A DNA stretch of 64,000 nucleotides from Paenibacillus agri (GCF_013359945.1 NZ_JABWCS010000220.1:248001-312000), one strand, 5' to 3'; numbered from the stretch's first letter, positions 34,344-43,312 are shown. The notes: generated by a model from the letters alone, not told the origin. Numbers and translations: made by a program.

Positions 34344-35519
34344 ATGGAAAAACTTCTGAAGCTGCGCAGCTTCTATCTCTTTCTGGGGCTGGCTGGCGGC
34401 TCATTCGGCTCGTATCTCACGCTGCTGCTCGTCCACAACGGGCTTGACAGCAGCCAGATTGGCATGCTGATGGCCACTGGCACCTTGATCGCTATTGTGA
34501 TCCAGCCGATGTGGGGCATTATTTCCGACCGGTATAACCAGACACGGCTTGTGCTTATCCTAAGTGTAGCTGTACCGGCTGTGTTGGCTGTTTTTTATCA
34601 GTCCGAATACTTCTTCGTACTGCTCCTGGTATATACCATTGCCACGATATTCTCCTCCACACAGGCCCCTATCGCCGATTCTTACGCCATTGCGGCAGCG
34701 AATAGGGTGGGATCAAGCTATGGCAGCATTCGCCTCATGTTGAGTATAGGAGCAGCTGTAGGCGGGTATCTGGGTGGCAGATACATCACTGCGTTCTCTG
34801 TGTCGACGATTTGGCTGCCGTTTATGCTGTTCAATCTGGTTGCGGTCCTGATTGCCTTGACGTTGCCTAAGCAAGCTGATGAAAATCATATGATGAGCCA
34901 GTCCTTCTCCCAAGGAGTGCGCAAGTTGCTCGGCAACCGGGTGTTTCTAGCCTTTCTTGGCGGCAGTTTTCTTGTCAATCAGACGATGGCTGCGTTCGGA
35001 ACCTATTTCGTGCTTGCTTTCAAAACAGTCGGCGGCTCCACCAGCTCTGCCGGTATTGCTTTGTTTATTGCCTCTGTCACTAATGTGCCATCCATGCTGT
35101 ACGCCTCCAAGGTGATCCGCAGATTGGGCCGGGAACGCACACTGCTGATCGGGGCGCTAATATATGTGCTGCGCTGGGGCATTCAAGTGGCATTTCCGTA
35201 TCCGTCAGTTATGATCGGGGTACAGGTGCTGCATGGGTTGTCGTTTGGTCTGTTCTATATTTCAGCGGTGGAATATGTATCACAGATTACTTCGGCAGAC
35301 ATGCAGGCTACAGGGCAAAGTGTGTTCAGTATGGTTTTCTCCGGATTTGCCGGGATCGTCGGCAACCTGCTGAACGGATTTCTGTTGAATCAGGGTGGGG
35401 TTATGGCGATGAATGTAGCGTGCATGGTAAGCTCAGCGGCAGGCGCAGTTTTGCTTATTTATGTATCAAGGAGTGCGCGGCGGAAAATCAATATACCCGC
35501 AAAAGGGCTTAGTGCCTGA
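34344..35519 (+). CDS. MFS transporter
   Basis: The 391-residue protein has about twelve hydrophobic spans and the MFS loop motif WGIISDRYNQTRLVL near residue 55, with YASKVIRRLGRERTLL near 250 in the second half. It resembles the nucleoside/sugar symporter-like MFS branch (YwbF-like). Substrate unknown. The start is uncertain: the ATG at 34344 follows GGAGAGGA by twelve bases and the ATG at 34299 has no well-spaced site. It is divergent from the G1 peptidase and may be cotranscribed with the thioesterase at 35562. Confidence 0.84.
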   Translation: MEKLLKLRSFYLFLGLAGGSFGSYLTLLLVHNGLDSSQIGMLMATGTLIAIVIQPMWGIISDRYNQTRLVLILSVAVPAVLAVFYQSEYFFVLLLVYTIATIFSSTQAPIADSYAIAAANRVGSSYGSIRLMLSIGAAVGGYLGGRYITAFSVSTIWLPFMLFNLVAVLIALTLPKQADENHMMSQSFSQGVRKLLGNRVFLAFLGGSFLVNQTMAAFGTYFVLAFKTVGGSTSSAGIALFIASVTNVPSMLYASKVIRRLGRERTLLIGALIYVLRWGIQVAFPYPSVMIGVQVLHGLSFGLFYISAVEYVSQITSADMQATGQSVFSMVFSGFAGIVGNLLNGFLLNQGGVMAMNVACMVSSAAGAVLLIYVSRSARRKINIPAKGLSA

Positions 35520-35561
35520 CGTCAGCGTATTTTTATTAAATAGAGAGAGGAGCATTTCCTT

Positions 35562-36098
35562 ATGGCTTCACGTGATCTGGGAACATCCAGCCCTTGGTAC
35601 GGAACAGTTTTCCGTGTCCGTTATCAGGAAACTGATCAAATGCGCGTGGTCTACCATGCCAATTACTTGAACTGGTTCGAGACCGGCCGTACGGAGATGT
35701 TTCGCCAGCTTGGCTTTACGTACCGGGATCTTGAAGATAGAGGGGTACTTCTTCCTGTCACCTCTGCAGATTTGCAATTTAAAAGTCCGGCGCGCTATGA
35801 TGATCTTATTCTCGTGTGCGCACGCCTGACGACCTTTTCACAGCTGAGAGTCGTTTACGAATATGAAATTCGGCGGCTGCCTAAGGAAGGGAGTAATTCT
35901 GTCGGTGATCCTGACTTTTATGTAGGGATGAAGGCGCCGCTTTATGCGGGTAATCACCCCGGTGAACTGCTGGTTACAGGCTCTACAAGCCATGTCTGGC
36001 TGAACCGGGAATGGAAGCCTACAAGGCTGGACAGAGCCCTTCCGGAGCTGTTTCACGCGATTACAGGGACGCTGCGGGAAAAGGGGGGATCAGTATGA
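35562..36098 (+). CDS. acyl-CoA thioesterase, 4HBT hotdog family
   Basis: The 178-residue protein has the 4-hydroxybenzoyl-CoA thioesterase-like motif RVRYQETDQMRVVYHANYLNW near residues 18-38, including the catalytic-type Asp and the H-x-N-Y-L-x-W segment, then FRQLGFTYRDLE near 48 and LQFKSPARYDDLILV near 71. It is longer than YbgC because of a loop near residues 107-125. It hydrolyses an acyl-CoA; the substrate is unknown. The ATG at 35562 has AGAGAGGAG upstream. Its stop overlaps the fxsA start by ATGA. Confidence 0.88.
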   Translation: MASRDLGTSSPWYGTVFRVRYQETDQMRVVYHANYLNWFETGRTEMFRQLGFTYRDLEDRGVLLPVTSADLQFKSPARYDDLILVCARLTTFSQLRVVYEYEIRRLPKEGSNSVGDPDFYVGMKAPLYAGNHPGELLVTGSTSHVWLNREWKPTRLDRALPELFHAITGTLREKGGSV

Positions 36099-36493
36099 TG
36101 AGGAACAAATGGCTGTGGGCTGCATTATTTATTATCCCGGCCGTGGAATTATTCGGGTTTATCTATGTTGCAGATTTTCTCGGCGCACCCAAAACATTGC
36201 TGCTGATGCTGACAACCTCAGTGATCGGCCTTGTGATGATGCGATTTGAAGGAAAGAAAGTGCTGCAGGACAGCAAACGGCATGTGGAGGAGGGGCGTGT
36301 CCCCGGCCGCACCATGCTGGACGGCTTATGTATTTTTTTCGGCGGGCTGATGTTGATTCTGCCGGGCTTCATCACCGATATCATTGGATTTACACTGGTG
36401 TTTCCATTGACACGGCCGTTATATCGGACCTTTCTCCTGCGATGGATTGAGAAAAAAATGAAGAACGGCACCTTCACGTATTACCGCCGATAA
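36095..36493 (+). CDS. fxsA: FxsA-family membrane protein
   Basis: The 132-residue protein has the FxsA pattern: WAALFIIPAVELFGFIYVAD at the start, TTSVIGLVMMRFEGKKVL near residue 43, and ILPGFITDIIGFTLVFPLTR near 88. It has three or four membrane spans. E. coli FxsA relieves F-plasmid exclusion of phage T7; the Gram-positive role is unknown. The ATG at 36095 overlaps the thioesterase stop (ATGA) and has AAAAGGGGGG upstream. Location after pyk matches B. subtilis (ytzA). Confidence 0.9.
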   Translation: MMRNKWLWAALFIIPAVELFGFIYVADFLGAPKTLLLMLTTSVIGLVMMRFEGKKVLQDSKRHVEEGRVPGRTMLDGLCIFFGGLMLILPGFITDIIGFTLVFPLTRPLYRTFLLRWIEKKMKNGTFTYYRR

Positions 36494-36644
36494 TCGGCTT
36501 GGCCTGACGGGCTGTGCGGAGAAGAACGCATAGTCCGTAAGTCTGATCATTCGTTGTGAATGAAGCAGGAGAAGAAGAAACGATAGAAGCAATAGGGATT
36601 AGTTGTAATTTTGTACCACTCATAAAATGAATTTTCGCGCGTGC

Positions 36645-36690
36645 AAAAGGCCCCCATCCTCCAGAATTGTGGAAGAACAGGGGCCTTTTG
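36645..36690. terminator. intrinsic terminator
   Basis: AAAAGGCCCC pairs with GGGGCCTTTT, with inner CTTCC/GGAAG-like pairing, about 150 bases after fxsA. In 36494-37853 I find only repeats and no gene. Confidence 0.85.
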
Positions 36691-36855
36691 TTCAGAGTCC
36701 GTGCTCTTGCTAAGAGCAGATTACGAGATAATTAAAGTGAAATTAATATTCAAACAGAAGACCGCGTGTTTTTTTGGTGAAGTTAGGATTTAGGATGCAA
36801 GCTTCCTAGTACCTGCACCTCTATTTTTAACAGCGAAAAATGGTCTATCCTCCCA

Positions 36856-37045
36856 AATAAGAGCATTTTTGTACCTTATTTTTCGAAAAAATAAGTAAAT
36901 GAGGGAAATAAGGGCATTATTGTATCTTATTTACGAAAAATCATGCTGAAAGGGGCTATTGTGGAAGAATTAAGGTACAATATTGCCTTTAATCTCCACC
37001 TAACCCATAGCTGCAAAAGATTTAAGGTGCAAAAATGTCCTTAAT
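36856..37045 (+). repeat. family B segmented-palindrome element, copy 1 (190 bp)
   Basis: Four 25-bp units lie at 36856, 36907, 36969 and 37021. The first two read AATAAGnGCATTnTTGTA plus YCTTATT; the last two are the inverse (TTAAGGTRCAAnAATG...TTAAT). Copy 2 at 60663 has the same units and spacing. Each unit is itself a weak dyad (TAAGG/CCTTA). Confidence 0.88.
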
Positions 37046-37320
37046 TACATTTCGGTAACATTATAATTCTTCGCCTAGCCTAAGAATCGATGTCGCTCCG
37101 GTGAGGATAGCACTTTTGGTTGCACTTGCCTTTAGATTTCTTATATTTTACTGCTTGTAGTGGTTTAAATCTAGAGAAAACTATGTTTGCGGCTGGATTC
37201 CCTATAGAAAGCTTTCAGGCGAACGCTTTCGCTCACACAGTTTCCGATTACTATTCTCAATCTCCGATCTTCACCCCCGATCTATGCATCATCCATCTTT
37301 CCGCAGTATTCCCGCTTACC

Positions 37321-37628
37321 GCAGCATACCCCACGTTCCGGGGCATACCCCACGTTCCTGGGCATACCCCGCACTCCTGAGCATACCCCGCGTATCTGAG
37401 CTACCCCGCGTTTTAGCTACCCCGCGTATCTGAGCTACCCCGCGTATCTGAGCTACCCCGCGTTTTGAGCTACCCCGCGTATCTGAGCTACCCCGCGTTT
37501 CTGAGCTACCCCGCGTATCTGAGCTACCCCGCGTATCTGAGCTACCCCGCGTATCTGAGCTACTCCGCGTTTCTGAGCTACTCCGCGTTTCTGAGCTACC
37601 CCGCGTTTCTGAGCTACCCCGCACTCCT
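37321..37628. repeat. 18-bp tandem repeat array, about 17 copies
   Basis: Thirteen units of GAGCTACCCCGCGTATCT (with GTTTCT and ACTCC variants, and two shortened units) are preceded by four related 18-19 bp units of the type GGGCATACCCCACGTTCCT. Since 18 is a multiple of three, long open frames appear on both strands; they lack ribosome sites and change frame where units are shortened. Confidence 0.93.
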
Positions 37629-37730
37629 GAGCATCCCACACTTTTCTCATCGTTTCTTTCCATCCATACTCCCATCTTCATTTTCATCCTATCATTTACT
37701 TTGCACGCTCTGAGACTGCTTACCTTCATT

Positions 37731-37858
37731 GGAACCAGTCCGTGACCATGGTTCGCATGTGCTGGGCATTAGCCTGCAACAATTTGCGTTCACCGGAGCG
37801 AGCCCATGACTATGGTTCACATGTGCTGGGCATCAGCCTGCAACAACTGGTATTTATC
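37731..37858. repeat. 64-bp direct duplication
   Basis: Two 64-bp units (37731-37794 and 37795-37858) share most positions, including ATGTGCTGGGCAT and AGCCTGCAACAA. The second ends at the ytvI stop codon region. Confidence 0.85.
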
Positions 37859-38969
37859 GGAGCCGACCGCTGACAATGTAGTTGTGCAACACGTGGAAAA
37901 CACCGGCCCGATTGAAAGCATTTAACATCACAAGGAGGACAGGGCCGAGTATCAGTCCCAGCATCCCAAACAGTTGAAGGCCGGCGAACATGCCGATCAG
38001 CATGGCGAGCGGATCAAGCCCGACGCTGCTGGCGAGGACCTTCGGCTCCAGTACCTGGCGGGTAATGAGAATGATCCCGTAGAGCACCGACAGGCCGATA
38101 CCAAGTGCCAGATTGCCGGTCATGTAGGAATAGACTAACCAGGGAATCATAACGATGCCCACCCCAAGATAGGGAAGCAGATCGACAATACCGATCATGA
38201 GCCCGATAGCAAACGCTGACTTCACACCCAGCACCACTAAACCGGCAATGACAATGACTGCGGTGATAGAGATCAGGATAAACTGTGCCCGGATGTAACC
38301 GAACAATGCCTTGCGCAGATCCTGCCAAATATCCGAGACGGGCTTGAGCAGCGGCGCAGGCAACCATTTGGTTATTCGACCGTTATGACGCTCCCAACTG
38401 GTGCTGAGGAAGAATGCAGCCAGGACGACCACAACGGTAATGGTGCCGACGCTGGGCAGGGCGGAGATCAGTTTCAGAATGATGTTGAAGAACCCTGTCA
38501 CGAGTTGGGTCACAGCGTAACCGACCGTTTCGGTGGTACGGCTAATATTGCTGTCGATGGTGGCGTGATAGCCGGGATTGTCCTGATAGAACTGGTTGAT
38601 TTGGTTGATAATATTCTGAATACTGGCGTTGCGGCTCCAGGATAGTAACAGTTCCCGCCACTGGTCAGTATGTAAATTGAAGGTCTGCAGCAGCACGATC
38701 AGCTCCTTGACGAGCCGTGTAATCAGTGCGGTCAGTACCAGAGCGGTACCTCCAATATAAAATAGCAGCGACAGCGAGACGGCGAGCCACCCGGGAAGCT
38801 TTAGATCCTTAAGCAGAAGTACCAGCGGGTGCATGATATAGGCGAGCAGCCAGGCCAGCAGCAGAGGGTAGAGGAGGGGGAGCAATACATAGGTGGCCAG
38901 CACCAAGATGACGGCAGCCAGAACTACCCACAGGCCGCGCAGGACTCTTTTTAGCACCAGTCGGTCCAT
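37854..38969 (-). CDS. ytvI: AI-2E/YtvI-family sporulation membrane protein
   Basis: The 371-residue protein has eight or so hydrophobic spans in the AI-2E transporter pattern: two N-terminal spans (residues 9-55), a long loop with LLQTFNLHTDQWREL near 100, then LFGYIRAQFILISITAVIVIAG near 222 and LLPYLGVGIVMIPWLVYSYM near 265. The sequence and neighbourhood match sporulation protein YtvI. The ATG at 38969 has AAAGGAGGT upstream; the frame to 39041 is not family-like. It is inverted relative to citZ and to the B. subtilis order, and the flanking repeats may mark that inversion. Confidence 0.87.
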   Translation of the reverse strand: MDRLVLKRVLRGLWVVLAAVILVLATYVLLPLLYPLLLAWLLAYIMHPLVLLLKDLKLPGWLAVSLSLLFYIGGTALVLTALITRLVKELIVLLQTFNLHTDQWRELLLSWSRNASIQNIINQINQFYQDNPGYHATIDSNISRTTETVGYAVTQLVTGFFNIILKLISALPSVGTITVVVVLAAFFLSTSWERHNGRITKWLPAPLLKPVSDIWQDLRKALFGYIRAQFILISITAVIVIAGLVVLGVKSAFAIGLMIGIVDLLPYLGVGIVMIPWLVYSYMTGNLALGIGLSVLYGIILITRQVLEPKVLASSVGLDPLAMLIGMFAGLQLFGMLGLILGPVLLVMLNAFNRAGVFHVLHNYIVSGRLR

Positions 38970-39102
38970 ATGTGGTACCTCCTTTTCTCTGGCGCAAGGG
39001 TAACCTTGCAGGATGGGAATGCTCGTACTATGTATATTCATGGAGCAACGATAAAGACTAAAAACAGCAGATGAAAAGGATGAAAAAATCGCCCCTATAC
39101 AC

Positions 39103-39116
39103 TGAAAGCGTAATCA
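39103..39116. promoter_or_regulatory. candidate cre (CcpA) site
   Basis: TGAAAGCGTAATCA fits the catabolite-responsive element consensus TGNAANCGNWWNCA at every fixed position. It overlaps a perfect inverted repeat ATGAAAC-agt-GTTTCAT (39116-39132). It lies 134 bp before ytvI and 253 bp before citZ; CcpA represses citZ in B. subtilis. Confidence 0.55.
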
Positions 39117-39194
39117 TGAAACAGTGTTTCATATTTATTTTTCTATCTCTCCGATAAAATCATTTGATGCGCGGGTAAGCTTCCACGTTGTTCA

Positions 39195-39217
39195 CATAAC
39201 CGTCAAAATCCGTTATG
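39195..39217. promoter_or_regulatory. LysR-type dyad upstream of citZ
   Basis: CATAAC (39195-39200) and GTTATG (39212-39217) are perfect inverted arms 11 bp apart, the usual size of a LysR-type site. B. subtilis citZ is controlled by the LysR-type CcpC through ATAA/TTAT dyads, so this is a candidate CcpC-like site. Confidence 0.5.
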
Positions 39218-39368
39218 ATGATTATATGATGTACTTCGAGGCGTTTCTTTCTCCGCATACGACCGTTTTTAATGCCTTTATTACCTAATGTTTTAATCCT
39301 TCAAATTGTAAATGTTTTCATGAACCCTAATGGCGTTTATACCCTTGTTGGCAAAGGAGAGATGTACT

Positions 39369-40481
39369 ATGACAGCTATCAAAGGCCTGGAAGGCATCGT
39401 CGCAACCACTTCTTCCATCAGCTCGATTGTGGATGGTGTGCTCACGTACCGCGGGTACGATATTGACGATCTTGCGGAACATGCTACTTTTGAAGAAACC
39501 GCTTTTTTGCTATGGTTTGGCAAGCTACCGACAGCCGCTGAGCTGCAGGTGTTGCAGCGTGATCTTAGTGCATTCGCACCGGTTCCGGAGCAGGTTATTG
39601 CCCAAATGAAGCTGTATCCCAAAGATGCCAGCACAATGGCTGCACTGCGTTCTGCGGTCTCAAGCCTCGCCCTTTATGATGAGTCGGCAGACGATATGAG
39701 CCGTGAAGCTAACCGAATCAAGGCGGTGAAGCTGCAGGCACAAATTCCGACTCTTGTTGCTGCACTGTCACGTATCCGCAAAGGACTGGAGCCTGTAGCA
39801 CCGAAGGAAGGCGTCTCCATAGCCGAGAACTTCCTGTATATGCTCCGTGGCCAGGACCCGGATGAGATTTCTGTCAAAGCGCTGGACACTGCGCTGGTGC
39901 TGCATGCTGACCATGAGCTCAATGCGTCCACTTTTGCTGGGCGTGTGACTGTAGCAACCCTTTCAGATATCTACTCTGGCGTTACCTCCGCGATCGGTGC
40001 CTTGAAAGGCCCGTTGCACGGTGGAGCGAATGAAGCCGTTATGAAGATGCTGGAGGAAATTGGCGGTATTGAATCCGTAGAGCCTTACGTGCGCGGCAAG
40101 CTGGAGCGTCGTGAGAAGATTATGGGCTTCGGGCACCGTGTCTACAAGAACGGAGATCCTCGCGCCAAGCACCTGATGAAGATGTCCCGGGAGCTTGGAA
40201 CTATGAAAGGCAATACTGAGCTGTACGAAATGTCAGTGAAGATCGAAGAATTGATCACCGGCGAGAAGGGCCTGAGACCTAACGTCGATTTCTATTCCGC
40301 TTCCGTCTATACCCAGCTGGGCATTGAGCGTGAACTGTTCACGCCGATCTTTGCCATCAGCCGGACATCGGGATGGACAGCGCATATCCTGGAGCAATAT
40401 GAGGATAACCGCCTGATTCGTCCGCGTGCAGAGTACACCGGTCTGCTAGAGCAGACATACGTTCCGGTCGACGAAAGATAG
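39369..40481 (+). CDS. citZ: citrate synthase
   Basis: The 370-residue protein is a type II citrate synthase: YRGYDIDDLAEHATFEE near residue 32, HADHELNASTFAGRV near 177 (catalytic His), GPLHGGANEAV near 211 (His) and MGFGHRVYKNGDPRAK near 248. The catalytic Asp is in NVDFYSASVY near 305. It condenses oxaloacetate and acetyl-CoA. The ATG at 39369 has AAAGGAGA upstream. It is first in citZ-icd-mdh, with candidate CcpA and LysR-type sites in the 400-bp gap before it. Confidence 0.95.
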   Translation: MTAIKGLEGIVATTSSISSIVDGVLTYRGYDIDDLAEHATFEETAFLLWFGKLPTAAELQVLQRDLSAFAPVPEQVIAQMKLYPKDASTMAALRSAVSSLALYDESADDMSREANRIKAVKLQAQIPTLVAALSRIRKGLEPVAPKEGVSIAENFLYMLRGQDPDEISVKALDTALVLHADHELNASTFAGRVTVATLSDIYSGVTSAIGALKGPLHGGANEAVMKMLEEIGGIESVEPYVRGKLERREKIMGFGHRVYKNGDPRAKHLMKMSRELGTMKGNTELYEMSVKIEELITGEKGLRPNVDFYSASVYTQLGIERELFTPIFAISRTSGWTAHILEQYEDNRLIRPRAEYTGLLEQTYVPVDER

Positions 40482-40593
40482 GGCGGCCTTGCAGGCCGCT
40501 CCTCTCTTTTAGTAGAATTAGAGCCAAGCGTACGCGCCGTAATTTTTAAAGTATATGATTCATATCACAAAATATTGGGAGGAGTACACACAA

Positions 40594-41889
40594 ATGTTGA
40601 AACTGGAAAAATACGAATTGCCGACAGAGGGCGAACAAATTACGATAGAGGACGGCAAGCTGGTTGTTCCGAATACGCCGATCATTCCATTCATTGAAGG
40701 CGACGGCACAGGCCGTGACATTTGGAAAGCCTCCAAACGAGTACTCGATGCTGCGGTAGCTAAGGCTTACGGCGGTTCGAAGCAGATTGCCTGGTACGAA
40801 GTTTTTGCCGGCGAGAAAGCCTTCAATACATATGGTGAATGGCTGCCGAACGATACACTGGAAGCGATCCGCGAATATATTGTAGCGATCAAGGGTCCAC
40901 TTACGACGCCAATCGGCGGCGGTATCCGCTCCCTGAACGTGGCCCTGCGCCAGGAGCTGGATTTGTATACATGTCTGCGTCCAGTACGTTATTTTGAAGG
41001 CGTGCCTTCCCCTGTAAAACGTCCTGAACTGGTAGATATGGTTATTTTCCGTGAGAATACGGAAGATATTTATGCTGGTATCGAGTATCAGGAAGGTTCG
41101 GCAGAAGTGAAGAAAGTGATCGAATTCCTGCAAAAAGAGATGAACGTGAACAAGATCCGCTTCCCGGAAACTTCCGGTATCGGCATCAAGCCAGTATCCT
41201 CCGAAGGTTCCAAGCGCTTGGTGCGCGCTGCTGTAGAGTATGCAATCAAGCACGGACGCAAGAGCGTTACGCTGGTGCATAAAGGTAACATCATGAAGTT
41301 CACCGAAGGTGCCTTCAAGAACTGGGGTTACGAAGTGGCTGAACAGGAGTTCGGCGATAAAGTATTTACCTGGAACCAATATGATGTAATCAAGGATCGT
41401 GATGGCGAAGCTGCTGCGAATGCGGCACAGAAAGAAGCCGAAGCTGCTGGCAAAATCATCATCAAGGATGCCATTGCGGACATCGCGCTGCAACAAGTGT
41501 TGACTCGTCCTACGGACTTCGATGTCATTGCAACGCTGAACCTGAATGGTGACTATCTGTCCGATGCACTGGCTGCGCAAATCGGCGGTATCGGTATCGC
41601 TCCAGGAGCGAACATCAACTATGTGACAGGACATGCTATTTTCGAAGCGACCCATGGTACAGCTCCTAAATATGCAGATAAAGACGTTGTAAACCCAGGT
41701 TCGGTTATCCTCTCCGGCGTTATGTTGCTTGAGCACCTGGGCTGGCAGGAAGCGGCTGATCTGATCTACAAAGGCATGGAGACTGCAATCAACAACAAGA
41801 CAGTTACCTATGACTTTGCCCGCTTGATGGAAGGTGCTACTGAGCTGAAATGCTCCGCATTCGCTGACGAAGTTATCAACCACATGTAA
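40594..41889 (+). CDS. icd: isocitrate dehydrogenase (NADP)
   Basis: The 431-residue protein shows FIEGDGTGRDIWKAS near residue 33, the substrate-binding GGGIRSLNVALRQELDLYTC near residues 108-127, MVIFRENTEDIYAG near 150, and ATLNLNGDYLSDALAAQIGG near 312 with HGTAPKYADKDVVNPGS near 353. It decarboxylates isocitrate to 2-oxoglutarate. The ATG at 40594 has TGGGAGGAG upstream and matches the usual Bacillus start. It is 112 bases after citZ and 72 before mdh, in one transcription unit. Strong codon bias produces a full-length open antisense frame. Confidence 0.95.
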   Translation: MLKLEKYELPTEGEQITIEDGKLVVPNTPIIPFIEGDGTGRDIWKASKRVLDAAVAKAYGGSKQIAWYEVFAGEKAFNTYGEWLPNDTLEAIREYIVAIKGPLTTPIGGGIRSLNVALRQELDLYTCLRPVRYFEGVPSPVKRPELVDMVIFRENTEDIYAGIEYQEGSAEVKKVIEFLQKEMNVNKIRFPETSGIGIKPVSSEGSKRLVRAAVEYAIKHGRKSVTLVHKGNIMKFTEGAFKNWGYEVAEQEFGDKVFTWNQYDVIKDRDGEAAANAAQKEAEAAGKIIIKDAIADIALQQVLTRPTDFDVIATLNLNGDYLSDALAAQIGGIGIAPGANINYVTGHAIFEATHGTAPKYADKDVVNPGSVILSGVMLLEHLGWQEAADLIYKGMETAINNKTVTYDFARLMEGATELKCSAFADEVINHM

Positions 41890-41961
41890 GAGTGCTGCCG
41901 GTGACAGTCATGGACGAATCAGTCCGGCTGTCCCGTCAAAACCGATCTAGGAGGATAAACG

Positions 41962-42903
41962 GTGGCTATCAAACGGTATAAAATTACAATCGTGGGTGCC
42001 GGGTTCACCGGTGCTACCACAGCACTTATGCTGGCTCAGAAGGAGCTTGGTAATGTGGTGCTGCTTGATATTCCCCAGCTTGAGAATCCGACTAAAGGCA
42101 AAGCACTTGATATGATGGAAGCCAGTCCTGTGCAGAAGTTCGATAGTCAGATTACCGGTACGTCGAACTATGAAGATGCCGCGGATTCTGACATTGTGAT
42201 CATAACAGCGGGGATTGCCCGTAAGCCGGGAATGAGCCGTGATGATCTAGTCAACACGAACGCCGGGATTGTGAAATCAGTATGTGAAAATGTGAAGCGT
42301 GTAGCCCCGGAATCCATCGTAATTATTCTGAGTAATCCTGTGGATGCTATGACTTATGTGGCTTATAAGACCCTGGGATTCCCGAAAAATCGCGTCATCG
42401 GACAATCCGGTGTGCTGGATACCGCACGCTATTGTACTTTTATCGCCGAGGAGCTTGACGTCTCTGTTGAGGATGTGCGCGGTTTTGTACTGGGCGGCCA
42501 TGGCGATGATATGGTGCCGTTGGTTCGTTACTCCAGCGTCGGCGGCATCCCTATCGACACGCTTATTCCAGCAGAGCGCATCGAAGCAATCGTGCAGCGC
42601 ACCCGTGTGGGCGGCGGTGAGATCGTCAACCTGCTGGGCAACGGTAGTGCCTACTACGCGCCGGCGGCTTCGCTGGTGCAGATGACTGAAGCGATCCTTA
42701 AGGACAAGAAGCGGATCATTCCGGTCATTGCCCTGCTGGAAGGTGAATACGGCTATGAGAACTTGTTCATGGGCGTTCCTACACGGCTTGGGGCTGGCGG
42801 GATTGAGCAGATTTTTGAACTGGAGCTGACTTCTGAAGAGAAGGCCGCATTGGATAAATCGGCAGAATCCGTACGTGACGTAACGAACATCATTACAGTC
42901 TAA
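41962..42903 (+). CDS. mdh: malate dehydrogenase
   Basis: The 313-residue protein is of the LDH-like Mdh type: ITIVGAGFTGATTALMLA near residue 8, VVLLDIPQLENPTKGKALDM near 32, IIITAGIARKPGMSRDDL near 76, ILSNPVDAMTYVAYK near 118 and VLGGHGDDMVPLVRY near 173 with the catalytic His. It oxidises malate to oxaloacetate with NAD. The start is a GTG at 41962 behind TAGGAGGA. It ends the citZ-icd-mdh unit; a strong terminator follows. Confidence 0.95.
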   Translation: MAIKRYKITIVGAGFTGATTALMLAQKELGNVVLLDIPQLENPTKGKALDMMEASPVQKFDSQITGTSNYEDAADSDIVIITAGIARKPGMSRDDLVNTNAGIVKSVCENVKRVAPESIVIILSNPVDAMTYVAYKTLGFPKNRVIGQSGVLDTARYCTFIAEELDVSVEDVRGFVLGGHGDDMVPLVRYSSVGGIPIDTLIPAERIEAIVQRTRVGGGEIVNLLGNGSAYYAPAASLVQMTEAILKDKKRIIPVIALLEGEYGYENLFMGVPTRLGAGGIEQIFELELTSEEKAALDKSAESVRDVTNIITV

Positions 42904-42928
42904 GTTGCGGTAAATGTTGAAGTGAAGA

Positions 42929-42966
42929 GCACCCGAAAGCCGTTGAAGGCTTTCGGGTGCTTTTTT
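42929..42966. terminator. intrinsic terminator of citZ-icd-mdh
   Basis: GCACCCGAAAGCC pairs perfectly with GGCTTTCGGGTGC, followed by TTTTTT. Between here and the CRISPR array lie an imperfect CAACTTCGT-rich stretch (about 43000-43090) and a family A element. Confidence 0.96.
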
Positions 42967-43127
42967 GTATATAGAAAGCGGCTCAACTCCCTATCAGTGC
43001 TGGCCAAAATAGCTTCGTAAAACCAATTCAGTCAAACCAACTTCGTCTACCAATTTTGTCTGAGCAATTTCGTCAAACAACTTCGTAAAAACAGCCGTTT
43101 CAGAGGATTGAAGCTCTTGCAAAGGCG

Positions 43128-43312
43128 CTAACGGACCCTATGGTCGTTATTTATACATTAAGCTGCCCTTGGAATATGTAATGGACTCAGGTGACGTTAT
43201 TTCCTCCCAAACAGCGGATTTTTAACCGGATTTCTGTTCATAGGGTCTCTGGAGTCCTTTATTTTCCTAAAAGTGGCCGGTCGGAGTCAATAACGTCGCT
43301 GGAGTCCGTTAC
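43128..43312 (+). repeat. family A segmented-palindrome element, copy 3 (185 bp)
   Basis: Units of 24 bp lie at 43128 (CTAACGGACCC...), 43178 (GTAATGGACTC...), 43239 and 43289 (inverted, ending GGAGTCCTTTAT and GAGTCCGTTAC). Offsets and length equal copies 1 and 2 exactly. It lies about 330 bp before the CRISPR array. Confidence 0.9.

Noticed and set aside
37316..37729. open frame of Gly/Ser/Arg repeats through the 18-bp array
   Set aside because: It is the tandem repeat read in frame, it changes frame at shortened units, and it lacks a ribosome site.
40546..41883. 445-codon open frame antisense to icd
   Set aside because: Same reason as for pyk: a mirror of a highly biased, certain gene.
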